Source: Chryseobacterium sp. S0630 (lineage in GTDB: Bacteria; Bacteroidota; Bacteroidia; Flavobacteriales; Weeksellaceae). From it: a DNA stretch of 33,357 bases. Shown here piece by piece: positions 8,580-17,030 of the stretch. The position numbers were made by a program, and so were the translations under genes. Where the stretch lies: NCBI RefSeq assembly GCF_024158915.1, contig NZ_JAMZGF010000057.1:1-33357 (forward strand). Reading direction: 5' to 3'. The notes beneath the pieces were generated by a model. It had not been told where the DNA came from. It did no database searches and saw only the letters and a program-made list of their open reading frames with translations. The first letter of the stretch is position 1, and each line of letters begins with the position of its first letter.

Positions 8580-8936
8580 ATGGATTTATTAAAGTACGTA
8601 CAAGACAAGTACATTGCGAAAAAAGAATTCCCTGAATTCAAAGCAGGTGATACAATTACTGTGTATTACGAAATTAAAGAAGGACAAAAGACTAGAACTC
8701 AGTTCTTCAAAGGAACAGTTATCCAATTAAGAGGTACTGGTTCTACAAAAACTTTCACTATCAGAAAAATGAGTGGTGATGTAGGTGTAGAAAGAGTATT
8801 CCCTATTAACATGCCTGCACTTCAAAAAATCGAAGTTGATAGAAGAGGTAGAGTTAGAAGAGCTAGAATTTACTACTTCAGAGACCTTAGAGGTAAAAAA
8901 GCAAGAATCAAAGACGCTGCTTACAAGAAGAAATAA
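8580..8936 (+). CDS. rplS: 50S ribosomal protein L19
   Basis: A 118-residue protein with the L19 signature: FKAGDTITVYYEIKEG, RTQFFKGTVI, a TFTIRKMSGDVGVERVFP core and a basic C-terminus with RVRRARIYYFRDLRGKKARI. L19 sits at the 30S-50S interface (bridge B8 region). The length matches the usual ~115-120 residues. The gene is monocistronic here, whereas many bacteria encode it in an rpsP-rimM-trmD-rplS operon. It has its own strong promoter, a short structured leader and its own terminator. The start ATG is at 8580. Confidence 0.98.
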   Translation: MDLLKYVQDKYIAKKEFPEFKAGDTITVYYEIKEGQKTRTQFFKGTVIQLRGTGSTKTFTIRKMSGDVGVERVFPINMPALQKIEVDRRGRVRRARIYYFRDLRGKKARIKDAAYKKK

Positions 8937-8958
8937 TTCAGACAACAATAAATACAAA

Positions 8959-8994
8959 AAGAGGCTGTTTACATGTAAACAGTCTCTTTTTTTT
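8959..8994 (+). terminator. Rho-independent terminator of the L19 gene
   Basis: AAGAGGCTGTTTAC (8959-8972) pairs with 8975-8988 with one G-T wobble, followed by a run of T. It lies 22 bp after the L19 stop codon. Confidence 0.9.
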
Positions 8995-9007
8995 GTTTCA
9001 ATATTTT

Positions 9008-9475
9008 TTACTTTATAAAGGGAGCTCCTTCTCCGGTTTCCAGAAATTTTTTCAGACTGACTATAAATTGCAGCCAACCATTTGAACAGATCTCATAACA
9101 TTCAATAGCCGGATTCAGACCGATATGAGTAAGTTTTATCTGGCTTAACCCTTTCTTTTCCTCTATTTCCCATACAATTGTTGTCCCGATCCACTCTGTT
9201 TGGTTCTTTAAATCAGGAAGAGCAATTAATGAGTCTTCAACCAACCATACAACTTTTGCATTAGCAGCTACTTCTTTCACACGCATTGTTTTGTGAATCT
9301 GATCTCCAAATCTTATGGTAAAGAGATTTTCAACCTCCGAAGATGAACCTTCAAACAATTCAGTCCACCAAAGAGGAATTTCATGAGTCAAAGCATGATA
9401 CACTTTATCTGCCGTAGTGTTGATCTCAATTATATGTATGTAATTCTCAACGTTATTGGTATTCATCGTTTTCAT
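9008..9475 (-). CDS. SRPBCC (AHSA1/START-like) domain protein
   Basis: About 155 residues forming one SRPBCC/AHSA1-like domain. It opens with YIHIIEINTTADKVYHALTHEIPLWW and has the WLVEDS, TEWIGTTIVWEIEEKKGLSQIKLTHIG and CSNGWLQFIVSLKKFLETGEG segments typical of such small ligand-binding folds. These proteins bind hydrophobic ligands or act in stress response; no specific ligand can be inferred. The start is uncertain: an in-frame ATG at 9497-9499 would add eight residues but lies inside an inverted repeat, so I prefer the ATG at 9473-9475. The ATG at 9464-9466 (MNTNN) is also possible. The gene is alone and faces the L19 terminator. Confidence 0.8.
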   Translation of the reverse strand: MKTMNTNNVENYIHIIEINTTADKVYHALTHEIPLWWTELFEGSSSEVENLFTIRFGDQIHKTMRVKEVAANAKVVWLVEDSLIALPDLKNQTEWIGTTIVWEIEEKKGLSQIKLTHIGLNPAIECYEICSNGWLQFIVSLKKFLETGEGAPFIK

Positions 9476-9534
9476 AAAATATTGTATTAGGTAGTACAAT
9501 TTTATGAAATTTACTATGAATCAGGCTTTTCATA
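9471..9534. promoter_or_regulatory. Cluster of TTCATA/TATGAA hexamers with inverted repeat
   Basis: Four copies of the hexamer occur in 64 bp: TTCATA at 9471 and 9529, TATGAA at 9503 and 9515. The pair 9471-9480 and 9499-9508 (TTCATAAAAT and ATTTTATGAA) forms a perfect 10-bp inverted repeat. It covers the start region of the SRPBCC gene and may be an operator. Confidence 0.35.
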
Positions 9535-9586
9535 AGACAAGAAATATACGTTCTTGAGCAGTTTTGGAATCCTATATTATTACATC

Positions 9587-9619
9587 AACCCTGTCAAGGT
9601 TTAAAACCTTGACAGGGTT
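9587..9619. repeat. 33-bp perfect palindromic intergenic element
   Basis: AACCCTGTCAAGGTTT (9587-9602) and its exact complement (9604-9619) flank one base. It lies 34 bp past the stop of the AraC gene. There is no T tract, so it looks more like a dispersed palindromic element than a terminator. Confidence 0.6.
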
Positions 9620-9652
9620 CACAATCATTACTTTTTATCAGTTGCAAAAAGG

Positions 9653-10435
9653 CTATTCATTCTTCATAAGATATTGCAAAGGTGTTGATCCTGTCTGTTT
9701 TTTGAAAAACTCAATAAAAGCACTATCTGATGAAAAGTCCAGGATATGCGACACCTCTCCTATTGAATTACCTTCCACCAAAAGTTCAATAGATCGTTGT
9801 AACCTCCATTGCTGTCTCCAATCCTGATAAGACAGTCCGGTTTCTTTTTTAAAAATACGGCTGATCGTTTTCTCCACTGCTCCGGTTTTTTCTGCAAGAT
9901 CTTTCAACATGGGAGGCATAGAATCACGTAGTGTCCATTCTTCAACTACTTTCTTAAAACGCCTGTCCTGCGGCATTTTAAGTGCCAGCTTTTCTTCCGG
10001 AGCCCTTTGCATTTCATCCCAGAACACCTTTAAAAGATTCGTTTGATCATTTTTAAGAGCAGACCATTCCCAAAAACAAATCCTTTCTATAATTTCCTTT
10101 AACAAAGCGTTGACATGAAGAACTTTCAGATCCGGTTTTATATAGTTTTGGGAATAATCTTCATCAAAATAGATGGATCTATAGGCGACAATATTCCTGA
10201 AATTCACACGGTGAACTTCGTTCGCAGGGATCCAAAGCATTCTGAACGGAGGAAGAACCATCTGTCTATCGGAAGTAGTCACTGTCATACAGCCTGATGG
10301 CGCATACAACAGCTGAGACTTTGTTTTATGAAAGTGAAAACCGGAATCATGCAATACCATATCAGAAGCTATTCCAATTACTTTTTCATGAAGAGTATCT
10401 GCATTAAAGCTTTCATTTTGCTTCAGTATAGCCAT
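9653..10435 (-). CDS. AraC-family transcriptional regulator with N-terminal cupin
   Basis: A 260-residue regulator. Residues ~15-130 form an AraC-type cupin sensor (HDSGFHFHKTKSQLLYAPSG, then PPFRMLWIPANEVHRV). Residues ~165-260 carry the double helix-turn-helix (VEKTISRIFKKETGLSYQDW; SHILDFSSDSAFIEFFKKQTG) ending in TPLQYLMKNE. The layout resembles the NimR (YeaM) subgroup, known to control a divergent MFS transporter in E. coli. Here it is divergent from an MFS exporter gene 77 bp away, so it probably controls that transporter and perhaps itself. The inducer is unknown. Confidence 0.9.
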   Translation of the reverse strand: MAILKQNESFNADTLHEKVIGIASDMVLHDSGFHFHKTKSQLLYAPSGCMTVTTSDRQMVLPPFRMLWIPANEVHRVNFRNIVAYRSIYFDEDYSQNYIKPDLKVLHVNALLKEIIERICFWEWSALKNDQTNLLKVFWDEMQRAPEEKLALKMPQDRRFKKVVEEWTLRDSMPPMLKDLAEKTGAVEKTISRIFKKETGLSYQDWRQQWRLQRSIELLVEGNSIGEVSHILDFSSDSAFIEFFKKQTGSTPLQYLMKNE

Positions 10436-10512
10436 GTCCTATTTTTGATGTTTTTTGTTTTTATATCATTATAAATATACATGGATTTTTTGGAAACTTT
10501 GCAGAAAAAAAA

Positions 10513-11655
10513 ATGAAAAAGACAAATCCAATCTGGTTGCTGACTTTACTTGTGATGCTTCCTCAGTTTGTAGAAACCATCTACAGTCCAGTTTTACCAA
10601 TGGTACAGGAAAAGTTTGGAGTGAATGAAGAATCAGTTACCTTAACGATCAGTTTATATTTTATAGCATTTGCGCTGGGTGTAGCATTCTGGGGCATTCA
10701 ATGCGACAGGATTGGAAGAAAAAAATCATTGGAATATGGTCTCATCACCTATGGAATCGGAACTTTGGCTGCTGTTTTTGCTTCTGATTTTATGATTCTT
10801 CTTACAGCCAGAATTATTTCTGCATTTGGAATTTCAGTAGGTTCTATTGTAACCCAAACCATTTTAAGAGACAGCTATGACAGAGATCATATCAGCAAAG
10901 TATTTTCCTGGATTGGAATCGGCTTATCCATCAGTCCTGTAATCGGAATGATTACCGGTTCAATATTAGCTTCCTCTGTGGGACATCAAGGTGTATTTAT
11001 AGCATTATGTATATTGTCCCTATTATTCTTGATTCTCTCCAGAGAAAAAATTTCTGAAACTCATCATGCTTCAAAAGAAATTAGTATCAGTATTTTAGGA
11101 AATTTGCTCAAGCGAATGCTTCGTGATCAGGAGATCATCAGATGTTGCTTACTGATCATGAGTTTTAATGTCTTGTTATTTTCATACTATTCGCTGGCTC
11201 CGTTTATCTTTAAAGAAAATCATTATTCTTCTTATGTCTTTGGATACAGCAGTATGATACTGGCAACAGGTACATTTGCAGGAGCAAAACTTAACAGATA
11301 TTTGTTATTCAGGAATATACAATCTAAATATTTAGTTAAAACAAGTACATATATAGCATTTATCGCCTCTATTTTTGTATGGATTCTGATAGGTAAAGGA
11401 ATATACTTTTTAATTCCTTATTTCTTCATTGTAATGGCTTTCAGCATTGCTATTCCTAATATCCTGAGCACAGCGCTTATCAATTATAAGAGCGAAACCG
11501 GAAGTGCAGGTGCTTTATTAGGATTGATTTATTATATACAAATAGGCCTTGGACTGATAGCCATTGGATTGATACAAAACCTGGGAATTGCATGTGTATT
11601 GTTTTCTGGAATTGGAGTTTGTACTTTATTGCTGTTTGGGAACAAAAAGAATTGA
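10513..11655 (+). CDS. MFS drug-efflux-type transporter (Bcr/CflA-like)
   Basis: A 380-residue, 12-helix major facilitator transporter. The N-terminal half shows the drug:H+ antiporter features PQFVETIYSPVLPMV in helix 1, motif A (GIQCDRIGRKKSL, about residues 58-70) between helices 2 and 3, and TARIISAFGISVGSIVTQTILRD in helices 4-5, as in Bcr/CflA proteins. It is probably a proton-driven exporter of small molecules from the cytoplasm. It is divergent from an AraC regulator that is its likely controller. The substrate is not predictable. The ATG at 10513 follows an A-rich stretch and the TTTGC typical of a start-proximal -7 region. Confidence 0.88.
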   Translation: MKKTNPIWLLTLLVMLPQFVETIYSPVLPMVQEKFGVNEESVTLTISLYFIAFALGVAFWGIQCDRIGRKKSLEYGLITYGIGTLAAVFASDFMILLTARIISAFGISVGSIVTQTILRDSYDRDHISKVFSWIGIGLSISPVIGMITGSILASSVGHQGVFIALCILSLLFLILSREKISETHHASKEISISILGNLLKRMLRDQEIIRCCLLIMSFNVLLFSYYSLAPFIFKENHYSSYVFGYSSMILATGTFAGAKLNRYLLFRNIQSKYLVKTSTYIAFIASIFVWILIGKGIYFLIPYFFIVMAFSIAIPNILSTALINYKSETGSAGALLGLIYYIQIGLGLIAIGLIQNLGIACVLFSGIGVCTLLLFGNKKN

Positions 11656-11656
11656 T

Positions 11657-11775
11657 TTTGAAACATTAAGTTTAATGAAGGGGATAAGGTTAAGTTTCAT
11701 CAAAGATGAAAAATTAAGCAAAATGTTTATAAAGCTTATTATTTTTAATCACTTGCAAAAAACTTAATGTTTCAA
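11657..11775. repeat. 119-bp element with 17-bp perfect terminal inverted repeats
   Basis: TTTGAAACATTAAGTTT (11657-11673) is repeated exactly in inverted orientation at 11759-11775. The 85-bp interior has no ORF and contains further weak complementarity. It fills nearly the whole gap between convergent genes and may replace a normal terminator. The form resembles a small non-autonomous palindromic or MITE-like element. Confidence 0.55.
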
Positions 11776-11798
11776 ATATTTTATAGTTTAAAATGAAA

Positions 11799-12791
11799 TT
11801 ATTGTATAAAATTATACAGTGCTTCAATAAATTTAGGATAGACTTCGATATGGGGAAGATGCCCTACATTTTCAATCTCTACAAGCTTTGAACCCGCAAT
11901 TTCACGTTGGGTTTTCTTTCCCAATTCCTGATATTGCCCCATCTTCGGCTGAAGTTCTTTAGGAGCTCTGTCCTTTCCTATGGCTGTTCTGTCTCTTGTT
12001 CCAATGATTAGCAATGTAGGAACTTTGATATTTTTAAATTCATAGCATACGGGTTGATTGTAAATCATATCTGTGGTAAGTGCAGCGTCCCATGCTACCT
12101 GAGGATAATCTTTATGAAGCGTCCATCCAGCAATTAAATCAAGCCAGGGTTGGTATTCTTCTTTCCATTTGTTGTCGTAATAGAACTTAAGCTGATAATT
12201 TTTATACGTTTCGGCTGTATTTTTAAGTTCAGACTGATAAGCCTGATCAATGGTCTGATACGCTGCAAAAGTTTTATAATCTTCAAGCCCGATCGGATTT
12301 TCAAGAATCAGTTTTTGTACTTTCTCAGGATATAGTAATGTAAATCTGGTGGCCACCATTCCTCCCATTGAATGTCCTAATACTATAGCTTTGTCTATTT
12401 TCAATTCATCCAGAACCGCCTTTGTATTTTCTGCCAGTTGTGAAAAAGAAAACTGGTATGCATGAGGTTTTGATGATTTTCCAAATCCTATCTGATCAGG
12501 AATCACTACTCTGAATCCTTTAGCAGAAAGATCTTTCGCCGTTCTTTCCCAATAAGCTCCATTAAAGTTTTTCCCATGAAGAAGCATAATCACTTTTCCA
12601 TTGGATTTTTGTGGTTGTATATCCATATAAGCCATTTTCAAATCTTCGCCCTGAGACTTGAAATTGAGATAATGTACTTCGTAAGGGTATTGATAATCAG
12701 ACAGCATTGCATCCAGAGGTTTTACCTGAGAAAACATAAAACCGGAGACTGTCAAAGTAAAAACAGTCATTATATTTCTGAAATGTTTCAT
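11799..12791 (-). CDS. Exported alpha/beta hydrolase
   Basis: A 330-residue alpha/beta hydrolase with an N-terminal signal peptide (residues 1-21, ending FMFSQ), so periplasmic or secreted; no T9SS tail. The oxyanion segment LLHGKNF (71-77), nucleophile elbow GHSMGG (S141), acid GTRD (D267) and catalytic GHLPH (H311) form a complete triad. It is of the 2-hydroxymuconate-hydrolase/proline-iminopeptidase/esterase type; the substrate cannot be fixed. The gene lies just downstream of the EamA permease gene on the same strand, but a strong terminator separates them (12825-12848), leaving about 33 bp for its own promoter; TAATTTTA on the minus strand there is a 7/8 match. Confidence 0.88.
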   Translation of the reverse strand: MKHFRNIMTVFTLTVSGFMFSQVKPLDAMLSDYQYPYEVHYLNFKSQGEDLKMAYMDIQPQKSNGKVIMLLHGKNFNGAYWERTAKDLSAKGFRVVIPDQIGFGKSSKPHAYQFSFSQLAENTKAVLDELKIDKAIVLGHSMGGMVATRFTLLYPEKVQKLILENPIGLEDYKTFAAYQTIDQAYQSELKNTAETYKNYQLKFYYDNKWKEEYQPWLDLIAGWTLHKDYPQVAWDAALTTDMIYNQPVCYEFKNIKVPTLLIIGTRDRTAIGKDRAPKELQPKMGQYQELGKKTQREIAGSKLVEIENVGHLPHIEVYPKFIEALYNFIQ

Positions 12792-12824
12792 GAAACGTTT
12801 ATTTTAGAGATTAAAATTAAAAAA

Positions 12825-12848
12825 AACCGCTCCAAAAGGAACGGTTTC
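12825..12848 (-). terminator. Terminator of the EamA permease gene
   Basis: AAACCGCTCC and GGAACGGTTT (one mismatch) close an AAAA loop. On the minus strand the hairpin is followed by a run of eight T, the classical orientation for the gene ending at 12882. Confidence 0.85.
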
Positions 12849-12881
12849 AATTGTTATTTTTAGTTAAATATTTTTATAGAA

Positions 12882-13859
12882 TTATGCTATTGAAACTTCT
12901 TTTTCTTTTTTTGAAGGTAAATTCATCAAAACAATAGCAAAAAGAATCAGAACAATTCCTACCCACTGGATCAAAAATACTTTCTCTCCCAGTAAAACAA
13001 AAGCCATGGTAACGGAAACCGGAAGTTCCAGTGATGAAACGATACTTCCAAGTCCTAAGCCTGCATTTGGAAACCCAACATTGAATAAGATTGGCGGGAT
13101 AATAGTTCCAAAAAGAGCCAGTACAAATCCATACGTAAGAAATATCGAATAATTAAATGAATGAATATGTTCTGTATTATCTGTAAAATTCAGGTATAAT
13201 GATTTTAAACCATCAAAATACATGGGTCCTATCTGGGCAAAGAATAAGAATGCAAAAACGACAACAGAACCACCTGCCAGCATAATAATACTCTTTCTGA
13301 AAACCGGAAGATGAGTAGCCAGTGTGTTAGAAGTGAACATCGTCAAAGTATAGGAAGCTGCTGCCATCAGTCCCCAGAAAACCCCATGCCAGTCCAGTTC
13401 TATTTCCATATAAATAAGATTGGTTGCCAGAACGGTTCCCAACAATACGATAACCACAGAGACCACTTTCCTTGTATTGGGCAACTTTTTTGTAATAATA
13501 CTCTCTACTACCACACTGAACCATACCGACTGCATCAATAATACAATAGCAATGGAAACATTGATATATTGTACGGCAATATAATAGAATAAACTTGTCC
13601 CTCCCAAAGAAGTCCCTGCAAGCAAGAGCATTCTTACTTCTTTAGAACTTGGCATCGATAATTTCTGTTTTGAGGTTAGGGTCTGAATAAAATTGAGGAT
13701 CAAAAGTCCTGTCAAACCTAAAACGAATTGGGAAGTAGTAACTTCTGAGGTGGTAAAACCATCATGGTAAGCCATTTTTACAAAAGTGGCCAACATACCG
13801 TATATACTAGCTCCAATCCCTACAAATAAAACACCTTTTAGTATATTTTTCTTCTTCAT
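12882..13859 (-). CDS. EamA/DMT-family permease
   Basis: A ten-helix drug/metabolite transporter of two EamA halves, 325 residues from the chosen start. Recognisable segments are GIGASIYGMLATFVKMAYHDGFT in helix 1, VLLMQSVWFSVVVESI in helix 4 and a repeat-2 end with LGEKVFLIQWVGIVLILFAIVLMNL. These proteins export amino acids, nucleosides or toxic metabolites; the substrate is unknown. A TTG at 13878-13880 would extend the frame by seven residues but lies inside the TACCTTTG promoter box, so the start is the ATG at 13857-13859 (MKKKNIL). Monocistronic, with its own terminator. Confidence 0.88.
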   Translation of the reverse strand: MKKKNILKGVLFVGIGASIYGMLATFVKMAYHDGFTTSEVTTSQFVLGLTGLLILNFIQTLTSKQKLSMPSSKEVRMLLLAGTSLGGTSLFYYIAVQYINVSIAIVLLMQSVWFSVVVESIITKKLPNTRKVVSVVIVLLGTVLATNLIYMEIELDWHGVFWGLMAAASYTLTMFTSNTLATHLPVFRKSIIMLAGGSVVVFAFLFFAQIGPMYFDGLKSLYLNFTDNTEHIHSFNYSIFLTYGFVLALFGTIIPPILFNVGFPNAGLGLGSIVSSLELPVSVTMAFVLLGEKVFLIQWVGIVLILFAIVLMNLPSKKEKEVSIA

Positions 13860-13877
13860 AATTTTTTTAACAGCCTG

Positions 13878-13885
13878 CAAAGGTA
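13878..13885 (-). promoter_or_regulatory. -7 promoter box of the EamA permease gene
   Basis: Minus strand TACCTTTG, followed by C, matches TAnnTTTG. It is 18 bp from the ATG, giving a very short leader, and it decides the start codon of the permease. Confidence 0.6.
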
Positions 13886-13932
13886 CAACATATTAATTTA
13901 ATCATTCTGAAGCGTCATGATAATAGATAAAT

Positions 13933-13964
13933 AAAATCGCCACAAGCAAGCTTGTGGCGATTTT
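13933..13964. terminator. Bidirectional-looking terminator after the M36 peptidase gene
   Basis: A 14-bp perfect stem (AAAATCGCCACAAG with its complement at 13951-13964) closes a CAAG loop. It lies 22 bp past the peptidase stop codon. Confidence 0.85.
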
Positions 13965-13985
13965 GAGATTGTTTATAAAAGTAAA

Positions 13986-16646
13986 TTATTTTTTAACCAT
14001 TACTTTCGAAGAAGCTTCGAAACCTAGTCCTTTGATTTTAACCATGTAAGTTCCGTTAACAAGATTGCTTGTAGAAATTGCTTTCTTAGCATCTGGTGAG
14101 ATTTTATCTTCTGAAGAAACCAGCTTACCAGACATGTCATAAAGTTCTACACTTACTTTTCCAAGAGTGTTGCTTGGGAAGTTGATGTAAAATTCATCTT
14201 TAGCCGGGTTTGGATAGATCAAAACTTTATTATCCTTAATTGTTTTCACTTCATTTGTAGCCAACAAACATTCTTCAGGCACTGCAAAATTTTCTACCTG
14301 ATCAGTAATCACATTCTTAACTCCAGCTGACGCATTTAATCCTAAACCTCTTCTTGCAAAAACGCTCCAAATCATACATTTATCTTGTCCTTGTGTACTT
14401 GCTAATTCTGCAGCCAATATCGCATCTCTACCTTCAATAAAGCTAGGATTACAAGACTGAAGTTTTAAAGCATTGGTGATTAACTGAAGTACTCTCGTAC
14501 TTCCATTCGTAGTATTTGCTAATACATCTGAAGAATATCCATATTTTTCAACATATTTCCAGTGAAGATCCCAAAGCATTGTTGCCCAAACAAACCCAAT
14601 CGAGTGCACATCCGGAACCAGATTACCACTTGTATTGGTATATTGCATTGTATTAGTATCTCCGTAGGTATAATCATTAATAGCTAGATTAGGTGAATAT
14701 CTCACTGGTCTTATACCTCCTCCTTCAGTTGGCTGTCCCCCTACATATGTCCCCATACCTCTTGGTACTGAAGCATTGTCTCCTGATTTATTGGTTAACA
14801 TTAATGCAAAGAAATCAGACCACCCTTCTCCCATCTGCTCTTTACTTACATTTGCGTTCAAACATGATGATCCTGTACCTGTAAGTCGATTTGAAATTCC
14901 ATGTCCATATTCATGAATTACAATTCCATTATCAAAGCTACCATCTGGAGTTACATTATATGCAGGGTCTTTTTTTAGTGTGACGTTTACCGTTGCATTA
15001 GAAGCAAGCTGGCTTTTAATATACTCTCCCTCTGAATTTGTAACAAGTATTGAAGGAATTGTAATACTGGCATCTGTTCCCCCCATTGCAGGAGGAATGT
15101 TAACTGCAGCTGCATTATTATAAACAATAACTCCAATAGCTCCTGCATTTTGTGCATTCTTCACTTTCACTGTAAACCCACAATTAGTTCCGCCTCGTTC
15201 AATAAGTCCAATCTTTCCTGCAAGAGATCCTGCTGGTAAAGCCTGACAAGCCAGAATATCTGATGACAGTTTTACGTCTCCTGTTACACCAGCAACTGTT
15301 AATGCTGGCCCAAACTGAGCCCCCATAACTATAGGTTCACGGGTAATTGCAGTAAGCGGACTATTATAAAATAATAATCTGCTATTGGTTGTTGACCAAA
15401 GATACATCTGCATTTTAGGATTATAGCCGTCTTGAGGAGAGCTAAAGTTGGCATTATTCAAACCTCCTCCATCTTGAGCTTCTGCATATACAGAGTCATC
15501 ATCTCCTCCTACAGGTCCATTTCCAAAATTATTCTGCTGGAAGTTCTTTGCAGATTCTGTAAATCCGAACTGATAGAAAACATCGTGAATTTTGTTATTC
15601 AGATAAAATAAATTGGTAATGGCAGCATTCCTATTGTTTACAGAAGTATCATTAATATTAAAAGTAAAATTAAAATTTCTTGTAAAGCCTCCTTCTGCAG
15701 GAGTACCTGTAAGATAATCAGGAGCCGTTAAAGCTGTTCCTGCTACATCTTCATAGGCAAAAACATTATTTCCTCTTGTAACAGTATAATGATTAGTTCC
15801 GTCAGAATGCCATCCTTCTGGAGAAGCAGTCAGATTCCAAGGGTTGTTAATGATTGATCTTGAACCAAAAGTAGGTGCTTCAATAGGCAATGGAAATACA
15901 TTATATGATGCATTATCCGGTAAAAGTAATGGAATATTATTATTCTGTACTACACTATTTTGAGGCCCAACTAATGTATTTTCAAAATGATCAGCATGGC
16001 TCTCTCCTGCTTCTGAACCGTAAGCATCATGATGGAAATTACATGATAGTGTCAGATTGTTTTTCAACAGTATATTTCCATTATTGGCATCTACTAAAAT
16101 ATTCCAGTAATTGGGAGATTTTGGCTCCATTAAAGTATATTCGTAAGCCAAACGTAAGTTTCCACTCTCATCATTTGTATAAACTAACCTTTGATTAGCT
16201 GATGTAGCTCTTTTCTGAGTCTTTTCAAGATATCCGAGAATCGTGAAATTCGCAATATCAGGATTCTTCAGATCCTCAGCAATTTTTTGAAGAGCTGTAT
16301 TTTTATTAATAGCAGCTATACCTGAAGTAGATGCAGTATAATCTTTGACAAAATTATCGGTGTAGTAAATAATTTTATTATCTCTAATCAATGCTGTTCC
16401 TACAGAACTGTATACCGATAACCCCTTATAAGTCTGTAAAAATTTAACAACATTACCATTCAATGATTTTGAAGGATCTATATTATCAACAATGATATTA
16501 TTAAGATCAGACTTTTTATATTCTCTTATTTTATTTTGAGAAATATAATCTTTAATCAGTTTTTCATTATCCTGTCCGAACAATATTGTCGGAAATGCAG
16601 AAAATACCGCAAATAGAAGAGGTAGAGCTTTGTTTTTCATATCCAT
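13986..16646 (-). CDS. Secreted M36 (fungalysin) metallopeptidase with PA domain and T9SS tail
   Basis: An 886-residue secreted zinc endopeptidase. A signal peptide (about 1-25, ending LFGQ) is followed by a propeptide with FTP-like sequence (about 26-200), the fungalysin catalytic region and an inserted protease-associated (PA) domain (about 430-555, with GKIGLIERGGTNCGF and AQNAGAIGVIVYNN). The zinc site is HEYGH (H578, E579, H582) and the third ligand is E607 in GEGWSDF. A linker leads to a T9SS type A sorting domain from VLIYPNP (about 808) to VMVKK. It probably digests extracellular protein. All catalytic residues are intact. Codon 3 is also ATG; I chose the first at 16644-16646. Monocistronic. 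Confidence 0.93.
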   Translation of the reverse strand: MDMKNKALPLLFAVFSAFPTILFGQDNEKLIKDYISQNKIREYKKSDLNNIIVDNIDPSKSLNGNVVKFLQTYKGLSVYSSVGTALIRDNKIIYYTDNFVKDYTASTSGIAAINKNTALQKIAEDLKNPDIANFTILGYLEKTQKRATSANQRLVYTNDESGNLRLAYEYTLMEPKSPNYWNILVDANNGNILLKNNLTLSCNFHHDAYGSEAGESHADHFENTLVGPQNSVVQNNNIPLLLPDNASYNVFPLPIEAPTFGSRSIINNPWNLTASPEGWHSDGTNHYTVTRGNNVFAYEDVAGTALTAPDYLTGTPAEGGFTRNFNFTFNINDTSVNNRNAAITNLFYLNNKIHDVFYQFGFTESAKNFQQNNFGNGPVGGDDDSVYAEAQDGGGLNNANFSSPQDGYNPKMQMYLWSTTNSRLLFYNSPLTAITREPIVMGAQFGPALTVAGVTGDVKLSSDILACQALPAGSLAGKIGLIERGGTNCGFTVKVKNAQNAGAIGVIVYNNAAAVNIPPAMGGTDASITIPSILVTNSEGEYIKSQLASNATVNVTLKKDPAYNVTPDGSFDNGIVIHEYGHGISNRLTGTGSSCLNANVSKEQMGEGWSDFFALMLTNKSGDNASVPRGMGTYVGGQPTEGGGIRPVRYSPNLAINDYTYGDTNTMQYTNTSGNLVPDVHSIGFVWATMLWDLHWKYVEKYGYSSDVLANTTNGSTRVLQLITNALKLQSCNPSFIEGRDAILAAELASTQGQDKCMIWSVFARRGLGLNASAGVKNVITDQVENFAVPEECLLATNEVKTIKDNKVLIYPNPAKDEFYINFPSNTLGKVSVELYDMSGKLVSSEDKISPDAKKAISTSNLVNGTYMVKIKGLGFEASSKVMVKK

Positions 16647-17030
16647 TATTAAAGCCGCTAATCTACAAATAATTCACAAAACTTTACTATTTTTTTTATT
16701 AAAAATAAACACGTAAACAAATACATATATAAAATACAGCCTAAAAATTATTTTATGTAATTCTCAATTTATAGAACAACATAATACATTCAAGTCTTCC
16801 AAATTATGTTTACTCTGTTTTTTGATTTTTTTCATTCAAATATTTCGCAACATAAATAGATATAATTAATATGAATTTCTAATATAAACAGGGTTCATTT
16901 TTTTACTATTTTATAAAATTAAGTCTAAGAAAGCCTCTTTTTCAATACCTTAAATATAGATCACACTATAATATACTCATAAAAAAAGCCGCTCAAATGA
17001 GCGGCTCCTTATGTATAAATGGTTCAAAGA
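16647..17030. other. AT-rich 384-bp intergenic region
   Basis: Very AT-rich DNA between two minus-strand genes. Apart from the S1 terminator at 16987-17006 I see no ORF, tandem repeat or strong hairpin. CAAATAAT at 16667-16674 gives ATTATTTG on the minus strand, a 7/8 -7 box for the peptidase. Confidence 0.5.
16979..17006 (-). terminator. Rho-independent terminator of the S1 gene
   Basis: AGCCGCTCA (16987-16995) pairs with TGAGCGGCT (16998-17006). On the minus strand it is followed by a T run (A run at 16979-16987). It lies 24 bp past the S1 stop codon. Confidence 0.85.

Noticed and set aside
13860..13880. Seven-residue N-terminal extension of the EamA permease from a TTG
   Set aside because: The TTG lies within the TACCTTTG promoter box, so it would not be in the transcript.
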